Below the pieces are notes generated by a model that saw nothing but the letters and a program-made list of their open reading frames with translations, was not told the DNA's origin and did not search any database. Positions 25,022 to 33,585 of a stretch of DNA of 36,550 nucleotides are shown in pieces; positions within the stretch are counted from its first letter, which is position 1, and the number at the start of each line of letters is the position of its first letter. Source of the DNA: an uncultured Pelagibacteraceae bacterium (lineage in GTDB: Bacteria > Pseudomonadota > Alphaproteobacteria > Pelagibacterales > Pelagibacteraceae); contig CACDNT010000007.1 in the NCBI GenBank assembly GCA_902554195.1, positions 1 to 36,550 of the forward strand, given 5' to 3'. The position numbers and the translations under genes are program-made.

Positions 25022-26417
25022 TTTCTCTGTTATAAAGTATGATATTTTTTAATTTATTAATATTATCATTCATGTCAGGGTTTTTTTCCTTCAATTGCTC
25101 AATAGTTTTGACTGAATGAATTATTGTTGTGTGGTCACGATTAGAAAATTCTCGTCCTATTTCAGGTAGAGACTTAGTAGTTAAAAGTTTTGTTAAATAA
25201 ATTGCTGTTTGTCTAGGTCTAACTAAATATCTAGACCTTCTAGAAGATAGCATTTCATTTTTACTAATCTTAAAAAATTTACAAACAATTGTTTGAATTC
25301 CATCTATTGTTACAGTATTTTCGTTTAAATTTAATAAGTCTTTTAAAACAATTTTTGTTTCAGCTAAACTTGGCAGTTTATTATAAATTCTAGAAAAAGA
25401 GACAATACGATTAATAGCTCCAACTAACTCTCTTACATTTGTTTTTATCTTTGAACTTATAAAATCTTTAATTTCTTCAGAAATATTTAGTTTACCTGAA
25501 TACAAACCTGTCAATTCATCGATTTTATAATTTATGATTTTTTTTCTAAGATCATGCTCAGGTTTTTGAATATCTACCACTAATCCACCAGAAAATCGTG
25601 ACTTTATTCTCTCCTGAATTCTAATCAGTTTATTTGGAGGTCTGTCAGCAGACACAATAATTTGCGAACCCTTTTCTAAAAGTGCATTAAAAGTGTGAAA
25701 GAATTCCTCTTGCATGGCCTCTTTTCCATTCATAAATTGAATATCATCTATTATCAATACATCGGTGTTTCTAAAATATTCTTTGAATTTAACCATATCG
25801 TTAGATTTTATTGATTTAACAAATTGATACATAAATCGCTCAGCTGAAATAAACATAACTTTTTTATTTTTATTCATTTCATGTCCGATTGCGTTTAATA
25901 AATGTGTTTTTCCAAGGCCTACGCCACCATAAACATATAGTGGATTATAATATGAAATATTTTCTGAAACTTTAGAAGATGCTTCATAGGCAATCTTATT
26001 ACTTGATCCAATTAAAAAATTTTCAAATCTTTTATTTGGATCTATTCGATTATATTGGAGATATGAATCCTTAATAAATGAAATATTCTTTACATCACCA
26101 ATTTTATTCTGACCAATTGAATCAGTAAAATTATTTTCTTTTTTTTCAGTAATTTTGAATTCAATTCTGATAATCTCTTTTTTATGCTTTTTTATAGTTT
26201 GTAAGATCTGATCTAAATATCTTGACGTGATCCAATCACGAATAAACCTTGTAGGAACTGCTAATAAAATATAATTATTAAATTCTTCAAATAACTCAAT
26301 CTTTTTAATCCAACTTTCATAAACATCTATACCTAGTTTTATTTTTAAGTCAGACTGTATTAATGACCAATCTAAATTAGTTTTATCAAAATTTTTGTTT
26401 GTATAAGTTTTGCTCAT
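25011..26417 (-). CDS. dnaA: Chromosomal replication initiator
   Basis: DnaA binds origin boxes and opens the DNA. The 468 residues show domain I (about 1-85), a short linker, the AAA+ domain with Walker A GGVGLGKT (164-171) and Walker B LIIDDIQ (221-227), and a DNA-binding domain IV with the signature GREFSNRDHTTIIH near the C-terminus. Its linker domain II is short. It is transcribed away from rpsT, with 273 AT-rich bases upstream. Confidence 0.97.
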   Translation of the reverse strand: MSKTYTNKNFDKTNLDWSLIQSDLKIKLGIDVYESWIKKIELFEEFNNYILLAVPTRFIRDWITSRYLDQILQTIKKHKKEIIRIEFKITEKKENNFTDSIGQNKIGDVKNISFIKDSYLQYNRIDPNKRFENFLIGSSNKIAYEASSKVSENISYYNPLYVYGGVGLGKTHLLNAIGHEMNKNKKVMFISAERFMYQFVKSIKSNDMVKFKEYFRNTDVLIIDDIQFMNGKEAMQEEFFHTFNALLEKGSQIIVSADRPPNKLIRIQERIKSRFSGGLVVDIQKPEHDLRKKIINYKIDELTGLYSGKLNISEEIKDFISSKIKTNVRELVGAINRIVSFSRIYNKLPSLAETKIVLKDLLNLNENTVTIDGIQTIVCKFFKISKNEMLSSRRSRYLVRPRQTAIYLTKLLTTKSLPEIGREFSNRDHTTIIHSVKTIEQLKEKNPDMNDNINKLKNIILYNRENEI

Positions 26418-26690
26418 TTTCTTGGAGAGAGTCCAGTTACATCATTTATAGTTCTTAATGCAACAAATTATTTTCTTTAATCAAAAAAAAATAAAATCTA
26501 GGATTGTGCAAAAAAATTTTTTTTTAAAAATTCTTTGACAAATTTTTTTTTTGTGTATTAAAAATAAAATAAAATTTATGATTGAATTAAATATAATATT
26601 TTTTTACTAATTCTAAATATTGTAATTTAAAATGACTATCTCATATATGATGCGTATTGTTGAAGTTGAATCAACTTGAGGTATAGACGA
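26418..26690. promoter_or_regulatory. AT-rich dnaA upstream region (promoter, possible origin elements)
   Basis: This 273-base gap between dnaA and rpsT is made of long A and T runs. TGTGCAAAA (26505-26513) and TGTGTATTA (26552-26560) each differ by one base from the reverse DnaA box TGTGNATAA. A perfect dyad, AAGTTGA-A-TCAACTT, lies at 26663-26677 just past the rpsT stop; without a T run it is an unlikely terminator. No exact box cluster is present, so an origin is only a possibility. The dnaA promoter must be here or upstream of rpsT. Confidence 0.4.
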
Positions 26691-26951
26691 TTACAATGAA
26701 GCTATTTTTTTTGTAATTCTCGAAATATTTCTAGATGCGTTTTGTTTTTTAATAATTCCTGTTTTTGCAACTTTCATAAGCTCTGAATTCAACTTAGGTA
26801 AGAATTTTAAAGCCTCTTTTTTCTCTTTGCTTTCAATTAGAGCGTTCATCTTCTTTAACGCATTCCTAAATTTACTTTTTCTAGCTTTATTAACGACTGT
26901 CTGCTTTGATATTCGTCTTATTCTTTTGATTGCTGATTTTGTATTGGCCAT
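26691..26951 (-). CDS. rpsT: 30S ribosomal protein S20
   Basis: The 86-residue S20 binds 16S rRNA in the small-subunit body. It begins MANTKSAIKRIRRISKQT, the standard S20 start, which decides the ATG at 26951 although the frame is open upstream to 27071. The helical, Lys/Arg-rich body is typical. rpsT beside dnaA and mutM is the usual alphaproteobacterial order. Confidence 0.95.
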   Translation of the reverse strand: MANTKSAIKRIRRISKQTVVNKARKSKFRNALKKMNALIESKEKKEALKFLPKLNSELMKVAKTGIIKKQNASRNISRITKKIASL

Positions 26952-27000
26952 TATTTTGAAGGGGGTATAGCTTCTTAAATAGGTACGGTCAATAATATAT

Positions 27001-27867
27001 TTAAATTTTTTGACATTTTTTGCACAAAAAAGTTGATCTATTTGATTGATTAATTTTGCAAATTTCACCAAAGCAGCCTGATCTTTTGCAATTTAAATTG
27101 TTCCTACCGTAGACTTGGAACTCTTTTTGAAAATTACCAGTATTACCTCTTGTATTTTTAAAATCTCTTATTGTTGAGCCTCCCTTTTTTATAGCATTAA
27201 GTAAAATTTTTTTTGAATTAAGAATTAATTCTTTACATTGAGATTTATTCAATTTTTTTGCAGCTTTAAGTGGATGAATCTTAGATAAATACAGAATTTC
27301 ACTCGCATAAATATTTCCAATCCCTGAAACAAATTTTTGATCTATCAAAAAATTTTTTATACTCTTATTTTTACCTTCAAAATATTCTATTACATATTTT
27401 AAATTAAATTTTTTATCAAAAGGTTCTGGACCATAATTTTGAAATCTTTTATCTAAATTATTTTTATCTAAAATTAATTGAAAAAAACCAAATCTTCTTG
27501 GATCATTATAAATCATTTTTAAATCTTTAAAAAAAAACTCAATATGGTTATGTTTCTTAGGTAAATTTGGTGAGTTGTAAAAACTAGTATTTGAAAATGA
27601 ATAATTTTTTTTATTTTTCACTATATGAATAGTTCCAGACATTCCAAGATGAATGATGCAAAAGCTTTGATTTTCAAGTTCTATTACCAAATACTTTGAA
27701 AATCTACTAATGTTTGAGATATATTTGTTCTTTAAATAGTGCTCAAATGATGATTTTACTTTAAATCTCAAATTTCTATTTCTTACTGAAACTTTTATTA
27801 TTTTTTTTCCTCTAATATTTTTTGTAAGTGATTGTTTTACAATTTCTACTTCTGGTAATTCTGGCAT
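27001..27867 (-). CDS. mutM: Formamidopyrimidine-DNA glycosylase
   Basis: MutM (Fpg) removes 8-oxoguanine and other oxidised purines and nicks the abasic site. The 288 residues begin MPELPEVE, where processed Pro2 is the nucleophile and Glu3 assists; Lys58 is the conserved substrate lysine. The C-terminal zinc finger uses Cys260, 265, 282 and 285, with the CX4C first pair common in Alphaproteobacteria and QSNRSTF between the pairs. It is divergent from ubiE across 33 bases. Confidence 0.95.
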   Translation of the reverse strand: MPELPEVEIVKQSLTKNIRGKKIIKVSVRNRNLRFKVKSSFEHYLKNKYISNISRFSKYLVIELENQSFCIIHLGMSGTIHIVKNKKNYSFSNTSFYNSPNLPKKHNHIEFFFKDLKMIYNDPRRFGFFQLILDKNNLDKRFQNYGPEPFDKKFNLKYVIEYFEGKNKSIKNFLIDQKFVSGIGNIYASEILYLSKIHPLKAAKKLNKSQCKELILNSKKILLNAIKKGGSTIRDFKNTRGNTGNFQKEFQVYGRNNLNCKRSGCFGEICKINQSNRSTFLCKKCQKI

Positions 27868-27900
27868 TTGATATTATATTACACTTATAATTAATTAAAA

Positions 27901-28605
27901 ATGCAACAATATCTTCAGAATAGAAAAGGATTAGTTCAGGGAGTCTTTGATCAAGTTTTTGATAAATATGATTTGATGAATGACTTTATGTCGCTTGGGG
28001 TTCATAGACTTTGGAAAAGAAATTTAATTAATATGATGAATCCATCGAAAAATCAAAATTTAATCGATGTTGCATGTGGTACAGGTGATATTGGAAAACT
28101 TTTTCTAGATAACACTGATTATAGCAATAATATAACCTGTGTTGATCCAAACAAAGGAATGATTAAAAAAGGAAAAGCCAAGTTATCAAATTACAAAAAT
28201 ATTAGTTGGATAATTTCTAAAGCTGAAAAGCTTCCCTTAAAGGAAAATTCCTTTGATTTTTATACAATTAGTTTTGGTTTAAGAAATGCAACAAATTTAA
28301 ACAAAGTTTTGTCTGAGGCTTACAGAGTATTAAGGCCTGGTGGGAGATTTTTATGTTTAGAATTTTCTAAAATACAAAATGAAAATTTTGAATATATTTA
28401 CAAACAATATTCAAAACTAATACCTTTGGTTGGTAAATATATAGTAGGTAAAAAAGAACCTTACGAATATTTAATAAAAAGTATCGAAGAATTTGTTAAC
28501 CAAGATGAATTATTAGAGTTAATGGTAAGTAATAACTTTAAAAAATGTAATTATAGAAACTTAAATAACGGTATAGTTTCGATTCATAGTGGTTGGAAAA
28601 TTTAA
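27901..28605 (+). CDS. ubiE: Ubiquinone/menaquinone C-methyltransferase
   Basis: UbiE uses S-adenosylmethionine to methylate the benzoquinol ring during ubiquinone synthesis. In 234 residues, VFDQVFDKYDLMNDFMSLG is the family start, DVACGTGDIG (56-65) the SAM-binding motif, and ISFGLRN the UbiE signature. It starts the run ubiE-ubiB-coaBC-dut-thiF-SH3 and its stop overlaps the ubiB ATG by one base (TAATG). Confidence 0.96.
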   Translation: MQQYLQNRKGLVQGVFDQVFDKYDLMNDFMSLGVHRLWKRNLINMMNPSKNQNLIDVACGTGDIGKLFLDNTDYSNNITCVDPNKGMIKKGKAKLSNYKNISWIISKAEKLPLKENSFDFYTISFGLRNATNLNKVLSEAYRVLRPGGRFLCLEFSKIQNENFEYIYKQYSKLIPLVGKYIVGKKEPYEYLIKSIEEFVNQDELLELMVSNNFKKCNYRNLNNGIVSIHSGWKI

Positions 28606-30173
28606 TGTTTAGAAAATTATTCACATTATTTAAAATTAGTAGAAAAGTTGCTAAATCAGACCTATTAAACATAGTCTCAAAATTTCATGAACCACCATTT
28701 TTAATAAAATTTTTATTCAAAATTTTATCAATATCACTTTCGTCAAAAAAAAAATTAAATGAATATAAAAGTGAGGGTGAACGTTTATCTGATTCGTTGG
28801 AGTCTATGGGTACAACTTTTATTAAACTTGGGCAATTTCTTGCAACTCGCCCAGATATTATTGGGGAAGAACTTTCAAAGAAACTTGAAAATCTTCAAGA
28901 CAAACTTCCACCATTTTCATTAATTGAAGCAAAAGAGATAATAAAAAATGATTTGGGTTTAGATACATATAATTCAATTATAGACTTAAGTGAACCAGTG
29001 GCTGCTGCCTCGATTGCACAAGTTCATAAAGCTCAAATAAATGATAATGGGACTATCAAAGATGTAGCAATAAAAATTTTACGTCCAAATATTAAAAAAA
29101 TTTTTAATGAGGAGATAGATGCAATGATGCTATTTGCTTTTCTAGTTGAGTCTTTTATTAAAAAAACTAAAAGACTAAAATTAGTCGAAGTAGTTTTCTT
29201 ATTAAAGGAAATAACCAACCTAGAAATGGACCTCAGGTTTGAAGCTGCGGCTGCAAATGAATACGCAGAAAACACAAAGAATGATGTCGGATTTAGAATT
29301 CCACAAATTTATTGGAACTTTACAAGTGAAAACGTAATGACATTAGATTGGGTTGATGGAATTTCTATTAGAGAAACTGAGGAACTAAAAAGAAGAAATT
29401 TCGATACTGAAAAAATTGCGAATGATATTATCCAAAATTTTCTAAGACATGCTGTTAGAGATGGATTTTTTCATGCAGATATGCATCAAGGGAATATATT
29501 TATAGATAATAACGGCCACATAGTTCCTATTGATTTTGGAATAATGGGAAGACTTGATAAAATGAGTAAAAGATTTTTAGCGGAAATATTATTTGGTTTT
29601 ATCCAAAGAGATTATCGTAAAGTAGCAGAGGTGCATTTGGTTGCTGGGCTCGTTCCTAAAGAAGTTCCGATAGATGACCTTGCTCAAGCTTTAAGATCGA
29701 TCGGGGAGCCAATTTTCGGTCAAACTGTTAAAGATATTTCTGGTGGAAAATTATTAAAACAATTATTTGATGTTACCGAAAAATTTAACATGCAAACACA
29801 ACCTCAGCTTCTTATGCTGCAAAAAACAATGGTTGTTGTGGAGGGGGTAGCTAGAAAATTAAATCCTAATACAAACATTTGGATTACATCTAAACCTGTT
29901 CTAGAAAACTGGTTAAGAGAAACAAAAGATCCAATAACCACAATTAATGAGACAATACAGAGCACTTCAGAAGTCATTAAAAGATTACCAGAATTCCCTG
30001 AAATAATGGATAAAGCTAATCAGGCTTTAACATATTTAGCTAGTGGTCAAATTCCACAAAATTCCAACTCTTACAGTGCTTTAAATATAAAAAAATCAGA
30101 AATGACGGCTTTTAGAAATCAATCTATTATTGGCTTTTTAGTTCTTGTAATTTTTAGTCTATTGGTATTTTAA
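28605..30173 (+). CDS. ubiB: UbiB/ABC1 atypical kinase-like protein
   Basis: UbiB is an ADCK-family ATPase needed for ubiquinone synthesis. I use the ATG at 28605 (522 residues), which makes a TAATG junction with ubiE; a TTG at 28593 would add four residues. The family marks are KLGQ (74-77), the Ala-rich loop AAASIAQVHKA (133-143) that replaces the kinase P-loop, HADMHQGN (290-297) and DFG (310-312). A C-terminal hydrophobic helix anchors it in the membrane. Confidence 0.94.
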   Translation: MFRKLFTLFKISRKVAKSDLLNIVSKFHEPPFLIKFLFKILSISLSSKKKLNEYKSEGERLSDSLESMGTTFIKLGQFLATRPDIIGEELSKKLENLQDKLPPFSLIEAKEIIKNDLGLDTYNSIIDLSEPVAAASIAQVHKAQINDNGTIKDVAIKILRPNIKKIFNEEIDAMMLFAFLVESFIKKTKRLKLVEVVFLLKEITNLEMDLRFEAAAANEYAENTKNDVGFRIPQIYWNFTSENVMTLDWVDGISIRETEELKRRNFDTEKIANDIIQNFLRHAVRDGFFHADMHQGNIFIDNNGHIVPIDFGIMGRLDKMSKRFLAEILFGFIQRDYRKVAEVHLVAGLVPKEVPIDDLAQALRSIGEPIFGQTVKDISGGKLLKQLFDVTEKFNMQTQPQLLMLQKTMVVVEGVARKLNPNTNIWITSKPVLENWLRETKDPITTINETIQSTSEVIKRLPEFPEIMDKANQALTYLASGQIPQNSNSYSALNIKKSEMTAFRNQSIIGFLVLVIFSLLVF

Positions 30174-30181
30174 TTCACTTG

Positions 30182-31384
30182 ATGATTAACTTGAATAATA
30201 AAAAAATTTTACTGATAATTTGTGGAGGTATAGCCGCATATAAAAGTCTTGAATTAATAAGACTTTTAAAAAAAGACGGTGTAAGTATAAAAACGATTCT
30301 TACCAAGAGTGGTGCTGAATTTGTGACACCTCTCTCAATAAGCTCATTATCACAATCTAAAGTTTATCAAGATCTTTTTAGTATAGAAAATGAAGCAGAA
30401 ATGGATCATATTAGTCTTTCAAGATGGGCTGATCTCATTTTAATTGCACCTGCAACTGCTAATACAATATCTAAACTTGCTAATGGAAGTTCAGACGATT
30501 TAGCTTCAACTGTTGCTCTGGCCTCAAATAAAAAAATTTTTGTTGCACCTGCAATGAATGTAAGAATGTGGGAACATCAGTCTACTCAACAAAATATAGC
30601 AAAACTTAAAGCCTATAATTATGAATTAATTGGTCCTGAAATTGGTGATATGGCATGTGGAGAATATGGTAAAGGAAAAATGTCAGAACCAAATGAGATA
30701 ATAAATAAAATAAAAATTCATTTCAAAAATTCAAAAGTAAAAAATAAATTAAAAGCAATTGTAACTGCAGGTCCGACCAAAGAATATATTGATCCAGTCA
30801 GATATATATCTAATAAATCAAGTGGCAAACAAGGTTATGAGATTGCAAAATCATTATCAAAAAAAGGTTTTGAAACAACTTTAATTTCAGGACCAACTAA
30901 TTTAGTAGTAAATAATGATATTAATTTGATAAAAGTAGAAACTGCGGAAGAAATGTTTCAATCAACACTTAAAAATTTACCTGCTGATGTTGCAATATTT
31001 TCAGCAGCAGTTTGCGATTATAAAGTGAAAAAAACTTCAAAAATAAAAATAAAAAAACAAGATGAAATGAGTTTAGAACTTGAGAGAAATGTTGATATCC
31101 TTGATTATGTCTCCAATCACAACTCTTTAAGACCAAATCTTGTAGTGGGCTTTGCAGCTGAAACTAATGATTTAGAAAACTATGCTAATAAAAAATTAGA
31201 TGAAAAAAATTGTGACTGGATAATTGCAAATGACGTATCAAATAAATCAATTGGTTTTGACTCGGATTTCAATGAAGTTTCAATTTTTTTTAAAGATAAA
31301 AAAAAAGATACACTTAAATATAAATCTAAATCAGAAATTTCAGATGAACTAGTGGAAAAAATCATTGATCATTTAAACCAATGA
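30182..31384 (+). CDS. coaBC: Bifunctional phosphopantothenoylcysteine decarboxylase/synthetase
   Basis: CoaBC (Dfp) catalyses two coenzyme A steps. I start at ATG 30182 (400 residues); a TTG at 30179 adds one. The N-terminal FMN decarboxylase (about 1-185) has GGIAAYK, active His76 in DHISLSRWAD, APAMNVRMW and Cys159 in MACGEYGKGKM. The C-terminal synthetase has TAGPTKEYIDPVRYISN and NDVSNKSIGFDSD. The stop overlaps the dut start by 4 bases. Confidence 0.95.
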   Translation: MINLNNKKILLIICGGIAAYKSLELIRLLKKDGVSIKTILTKSGAEFVTPLSISSLSQSKVYQDLFSIENEAEMDHISLSRWADLILIAPATANTISKLANGSSDDLASTVALASNKKIFVAPAMNVRMWEHQSTQQNIAKLKAYNYELIGPEIGDMACGEYGKGKMSEPNEIINKIKIHFKNSKVKNKLKAIVTAGPTKEYIDPVRYISNKSSGKQGYEIAKSLSKKGFETTLISGPTNLVVNNDINLIKVETAEEMFQSTLKNLPADVAIFSAAVCDYKVKKTSKIKIKKQDEMSLELERNVDILDYVSNHNSLRPNLVVGFAAETNDLENYANKKLDEKNCDWIIANDVSNKSIGFDSDFNEVSIFFKDKKKDTLKYKSKSEISDELVEKIIDHLNQ

Positions 31385-31818
31385 TTAAAGTTTTAGTAAA
31401 AAAATTAGAACCTTCTGTAAAATTACCATCATATAAAACTAGTGGTGCTTCTGGCATGGATCTAATGGCGTTTATAGATAAGCCAATAGAATTAAAGCCA
31501 GGGCAGTCATGCATGATACCAACTGGATTATCACTCGCGTTCCCTAAGGAATATGAGATTCAAATTCGACCAAGATCAGGACTAGCGGCAAAAGATAATA
31601 TCAGTGTTTTAAATACACCTGGTACAATTGATAGTGATTATAGAGGAGAAATAAAAGTTATTTTATTTAATCATAGTGATAAAAAATTTAAAATTAATAA
31701 CAATGATAGAATTGCCCAAATGATACTAACGCCAGTTATAAAAATGGATTTAGAGGAAACTAATGATCTTCCGGAGACAATAAGAGGAGAGGGCGGTTTT
31801 GGTTCAACTGGTAAATGA
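31381..31818 (+). CDS. dut: Deoxyuridine 5'-triphosphate nucleotidohydrolase
   Basis: dUTPase hydrolyses dUTP to dUMP, keeping uracil out of DNA and feeding thymidylate synthesis. The 145-residue trimeric type shows all five motifs: SGASGMDLMA, IRPRSGLA, GTIDSDYRGEI, DRIAQMIL and RGEGGFGSTG. It overlaps coaBC and the thiF-like gene by 4 bases on either side. Confidence 0.96.
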   Translation: MIKVLVKKLEPSVKLPSYKTSGASGMDLMAFIDKPIELKPGQSCMIPTGLSLAFPKEYEIQIRPRSGLAAKDNISVLNTPGTIDSDYRGEIKVILFNHSDKKFKINNNDRIAQMILTPVIKMDLEETNDLPETIRGEGGFGSTGK

Positions 31819-32552
31819 GAGAAAATTTAAACAAATCTCAAATTGAAAGATTTTCAAGACAATTAGTTTTAAAAAATGTAGGTGCAAAAGGTCAAAAAAA
31901 AATTTTGTCCTCTAAAATTTTAATCGTTGGTGTTGGTGGTTTAGGGTGTCCCGCTGCTGAAAATCTAGTAAGAGCTGGTATTGGAACCATTGGGCTTATC
32001 GATAATGATATCGTTAATCTTTCTAACATACATAGACAAAGTTTATACACTTCTAAAGATATAAAAAAATTAAAAGTTAGTGTAGCTGCAAAAAAACTCA
32101 AAGAGATAAACCCATCAACAAAAATTAAAACTTACAAATCAAGACTCAATGAAAAAAATATTAAAAATATTATCAAAAATTATGAAATCATAATTGATGG
32201 ATCAGATAATTTTAAAACTAAATTTTTAATAAATGATTACTGCATAAAATTAAAAAAAAAATTGGTAATTGGAGCAATTAGCAAATTTGACGGTCATGTA
32301 TTTACATTCGATTTTAAGGATAGAAAAACAGCATCTTTACAAAGTTTTTATCAAGAAAATGAAATCTCAGATGATAATCTAAACTGTGAATTTGAGGGAG
32401 TTCTTGGCACAACTGCATCAATTGTGGGAACAACCCAGGCAAATGAAGCATTGAAAATGATCATGAATATTGGGCAAAATTTAAAAAATCAAATACTAAT
32501 TATAGATCTTTTAAATCTCAATTTTAGAAAAGTTAAATTTAAAAAAAAATAG
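31815..32552 (+). CDS. ThiF/MoeB-family adenylyltransferase
   Basis: This E1-like enzyme of 245 residues adenylates the C-terminus of a small ubiquitin-fold sulfur carrier (ThiS or MoaD). RFSRQLVL is the family start, GVGGLGCPAAE (39-49) the ATP-binding motif, DNDIVNLSNIHRQ the next conserved block, and DGSDNF the Asp region. Usual members have two CxxC zinc pairs; here the first pair is replaced by SLQSFYQ and only Cys191 in NCEFEGVLG remains, so the zinc site looks lost. Whether it serves ThiS or MoaD cannot be told. Confidence 0.88.
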   Translation: MRENLNKSQIERFSRQLVLKNVGAKGQKKILSSKILIVGVGGLGCPAAENLVRAGIGTIGLIDNDIVNLSNIHRQSLYTSKDIKKLKVSVAAKKLKEINPSTKIKTYKSRLNEKNIKNIIKNYEIIIDGSDNFKTKFLINDYCIKLKKKLVIGAISKFDGHVFTFDFKDRKTASLQSFYQENEISDDNLNCEFEGVLGTTASIVGTTQANEALKMIMNIGQNLKNQILIIDLLNLNFRKVKFKKK

Positions 32553-32568
32553 TTTAGTGATAAAAATA

Positions 32569-33009
32569 ATGAAAAAATTATATCTTTTAATTTTATTCTG
32601 TATTTTTTTTTCATCTAACGTTTTTTCAAATGAAACTTTCCTTTCGCTTAAAAAAAATAAGGTAAACGTAAGATATGGTCCAGGATTTGAGTTTCCTATA
32701 AAATATATTTATAAAAAAATAAATTTACCTATAAAACAGATTGATAGGAAAGAAAATTTTAGAAGAATTATTGATCTTAAAAATAATAGTGGATGGATAC
32801 ATGTCTCTCAACTAAAAAAGGTAAATTCCATAATACCAAAAAAAGATAAAATCTTGTTTAATAAACCAACAAATTTTTCAAAACCTTTAGCAAAAATAAA
32901 AAAGGGCAGAGTTTTGTTAATACAGAATTGTAATGATGATTGGTGTAAAGTAAAAACTGGAAACTTTAAGGGTTGGATAAGAATAGAAAATTCCTGGGGT
33001 GTGAATTAA
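32569..33009 (+). CDS. Secreted bacterial SH3-domain protein
   Basis: From ATG 32569 the product has 146 residues: a signal peptide (about 1-18, ending FSSNVFS), then an SH3b-type domain with VNVRYGPGFEFPI and a second beta-rich half with NDDWCKVKTGNFKGWI. Such SH3-like proteins act in the periplasm and may bind peptidoglycan; the role is not known. A GTG at 32557 is a less likely start. It ends the ubiE run; the convergent zinc-ribbon gene ends 36 bases away. Confidence 0.85.
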   Translation: MKKLYLLILFCIFFSSNVFSNETFLSLKKNKVNVRYGPGFEFPIKYIYKKINLPIKQIDRKENFRRIIDLKNNSGWIHVSQLKKVNSIIPKKDKILFNKPTNFSKPLAKIKKGRVLLIQNCNDDWCKVKTGNFKGWIRIENSWGVN

Positions 33010-33045
33010 TCTTAATCTGTTCGACTTATATTTTTAAATGCTAAA

Positions 33046-33225
33046 CTACTTTTGTTGTTCACAAACATCTTTGATTACAGGAGTATTTGCACAATCTAAA
33101 CATTTAGTTTTCTGAACAATACAACCATCATCAAGAACTTCAACATCAACAATTTTATCACACTTGGAACAAGTTGAGGAAATCGTTAGTCCACACTTTT
33201 TACAATTATAATTTTCTATTTGCAT
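33046..33225 (-). CDS. Small zinc-ribbon-like protein with eight cysteines
   Basis: A 59-codon minus-strand gene. The protein begins MQIENYNCKKCGLTIS and has cysteines at 8, 11, 19, 22, 35, 42, 45 and 55. Three are CxxC pairs (8/11, 19/22, 42/45), so one or two zinc or iron-sulfur sites are likely. The rest is acidic and polar with no membrane segment. I recognise no named family. Upstream, 46-94 bases before the ATG, is a tandem 14-base repeat that resembles Fur boxes. Confidence 0.75.
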   Translation of the reverse strand: MQIENYNCKKCGLTISSTCSKCDKIVDVEVLDDGCIVQKTKCLDCANTPVIKDVCEQQK

Positions 33226-33270
33226 AATAAAAAATTAATCATAAATAAATTTATTTCAATAACTATCCAT

Positions 33271-33314
33271 GCGAATGATTACTATTATCGAAACTTTTTT
33301 GCGAATGATTACTA
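33271..33314. repeat. Tandem 14-base direct repeat at 30-base spacing (candidate operator)
   Basis: GCGAATGATTACTA occurs at 33271-33284 and 33301-33314, exactly 30 bases apart, about three helical turns. On the minus strand the first copy with its flank (33271-33289) agrees with 15 of 19 positions of the E. coli Fur consensus; the second agrees with 12. The repeats lie upstream of the zinc-ribbon gene. Binding by a Fur-family regulator is inference. Confidence 0.5.
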
Positions 33315-33345
33315 ATTGCTTTTTTTTTTGGTATATTCGATCAAA

Positions 33346-33585
33346 TTATTTTTTAGATTTACTTGTCCACCACTTATCTAAAATAAAATACCAAATTGAA
33401 TTTGCAATTGGTTCAACAATTGCATCTGTCAGTGCAATTTTAAAAGAAACATCTGCTACTAACATTAAAACTGAAATCGCAATTGCAAAGTGTCCAATTG
33501 TATAAATTACAGTTCTAAGTAAAGAACCTTTATTATTTTGATAAATATTTTGGGATGCTTGAAATATGCCTTTAGTAATTTCCAT
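33346..33585 (-). CDS. DUF2061 membrane protein
   Basis: The 79-residue protein has two hydrophobic helices (about 23-45 and 49-68) and ends IWYFILDKWW plus a basic tail, the layout of DUF2061 proteins. The function of that family is unknown. Its ATG overlaps the hydroxylase stop by one base (TGATG), so the two are coupled. 120 bases separate it from the zinc-ribbon gene. Confidence 0.78.
   Translation of the reverse strand: MEITKGIFQASQNIYQNNKGSLLRTVIYTIGHFAIAISVLMLVADVSFKIALTDAIVEPIANSIWYFILDKWWTSKSKK

Noticed and set aside
26952..27071. Longer S20 starting at 27071
   Set aside because: The family start MANTKSAIK lies at 26951 and the extension overlaps the mutM 3' end with unrelated sequence.
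28593..28604. TTG start for ubiB
   Set aside because: The ATG at 28605 forms the same TAATG coupling seen at gltD/gltB and aceE/aceF.
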